In this document: positions 63,560-64,000 of the stretch, in pieces | Layout: each line of letters begins with the position of its first letter | Numbering within the stretch: the stretch's first letter is position 1 | From: Pantoea ananatis LMG 2665 | GTDB taxonomy: Bacteria; Pseudomonadota; Gammaproteobacteria; Enterobacterales; Enterobacteriaceae | NCBI RefSeq assembly: GCF_000710035.2 | Contig: NZ_JMJJ01000009.1 | Span: 1-64,000 of the forward strand | Direction of reading: 5' to 3' | Length of the DNA stretch: 64,000 bases | Notes under the pieces: model-generated | Databases searched by the model: none | What the model was told of the DNA's origin: nothing | Seen by the model: the letters and a program-made list of their open reading frames with translations, nothing else | Made by a program: the position numbers and the translations under genes

Positions 63560-64000
63560 TTAATGTTTAACGGCGGTTTGCAGATTGACCGTGCTGCGAC
63601 GGTACAGGTACAGCGTTGCCAGTAAGGCGCAGACGGCAGCGAAGCTCATCCAGTAACCCGGAGAGGCTTTATCGCCGGTGTACTCAATTAATGCTGTTGA
63701 AATCACCGGCGTGAATCCGCCAAAGATGGCGGTCGCGAGGCTGTAAGCCAGTGAAAAGCCTGCTACTCGCACCTCAGCTGGCATGATCTCGGTAAGTGCC
63801 GGAATCATCGCGCCGTTGTACAGGCCATAAATAAATGACAGCCACAGCAGGACAGTGAGCATCATAGAGAAGCTGGGGGCAGCAGCCAGCATCGTCAGGG
63901 CAGGATACGCGGTCGCCAGCGCGATCAGCGTCATGCTGACCAGGACGGGTTTACGTCCAAAACGGTCAGACAGCGCCCCGCCAACCGGCAGCCACAAAAA
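63560..64000 (-). CDS. Citrate/tricarballylate-type MHS-family H+ symporter (3' part)
   Basis: Only the C-terminal ~146 residues are in the window; the gene runs off the right end. '[17 protein letters not shown]' is the second MFS motif A, and '[20 protein letters not shown]' and '[20 protein letters not shown]' match CitA/TcuC-type metabolite:H+ symporters. First gene of a likely operon with the ModA-like protein. Confidence 0.8.
   Translation of the reverse strand, partial: FLWLPVGGALSDRFGRKPVLVSMTLIALATAYPALTMLAAAPSFSMMLTVLLWLSFIYGLYNGAMIPALTEIMPAEVRVAGFSLAYSLATAIFGGFTPVISTALIEYTGDKASPGYWMSFAAVCALLATLYLYRRSTVNLQTAVKH

Overview
The window is chromosomal DNA of a gammaproteobacterium of the order Enterobacterales, most likely an Erwinia/Pantoea-type organism (Erwiniaceae). 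Nearly every core protein matches its Escherichia coli counterpart closely in length and motifs. The order mioC-oriC-mnmG-rsmG-atpIBEFHAGDC-glmUS-pstSCAB-phoU is the classical enterobacterial origin region. The ovothiol gene ovoA next to asnC is, from memory, a trait of Erwinia relatives. Assignments rest on remembered family sequences and visible motifs; no database search was run.

Layout. 0.2-7.5 kb: hsrA meets a complete ribose operon, rbsDACBKR, head to tail, with two RbsR-type operators before rbsD. 7.6-10.2 kb: ygiW is divergent from the two-component pair qseBC, lying between rbs and kup. 10.2-18.7 kb: kup, ravA-viaA, ovoA (in the place where E. coli has asnA), asnC and mioC. 18.7-19.0 kb: oriC with DnaA boxes, three 13-mers and dense GATC sites. 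19.1-29.3 kb: mnmG, rsmG and the complete nine-gene ATP synthase operon. 29.5-32.8 kb: glmU and glmS. 32.9-38.0 kb: an unknown secreted coiled-coil protein in the attTn7 region, divergent from a PhoB-controlled pstSCAB-phoU operon. 38.1-47.7 kb: an MFS carrier and a full xylose locus (xylAB divergent from xylFGHR).

47.7-64 kb is more accessory. A GNAT acetyltransferase is followed by an uncharacterised sugar locus: a DUF4432 epimerase-like protein, a binding protein, a tandem ATPase, two permeases and an RpiR-type regulator. An OsmC-family protein comes next. Then an A+T-rich minus-strand cluster holds a 20-codon peptide gene ending in Gly-Gly-Ala-Thr-Cys-Gly, a stem-loop, a protein that joins a PqqD/RRE-like winged-helix region to a haem-oxygenase-like (HDO) diiron-type domain, and an MFS exporter. 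I read this as a candidate ribosomally made, post-translationally modified peptide (RiPP) pathway, and it is the most novel item here. To its right a YjfB-type motility protein and a soluble PAS-PAS chemoreceptor each carry a flagellar sigma-28 promoter match, with a DUF1471 protein under a Fur-like box between them. The window ends with a LysR regulator, a ModA-like binding protein and the 3' part of a citrate/tricarballylate-type symporter.

How the parts work together: the core genes cover chromosome initiation, tRNA and rRNA modification, ATP synthesis, amino-sugar precursor supply for the cell wall, and phosphate uptake and signalling. The rest is mostly pentose import (ribose, xylose and one unknown sugar) with matching regulators, plus thiol and redox defence (ovoA, OsmC) and a small peptide natural-product island.
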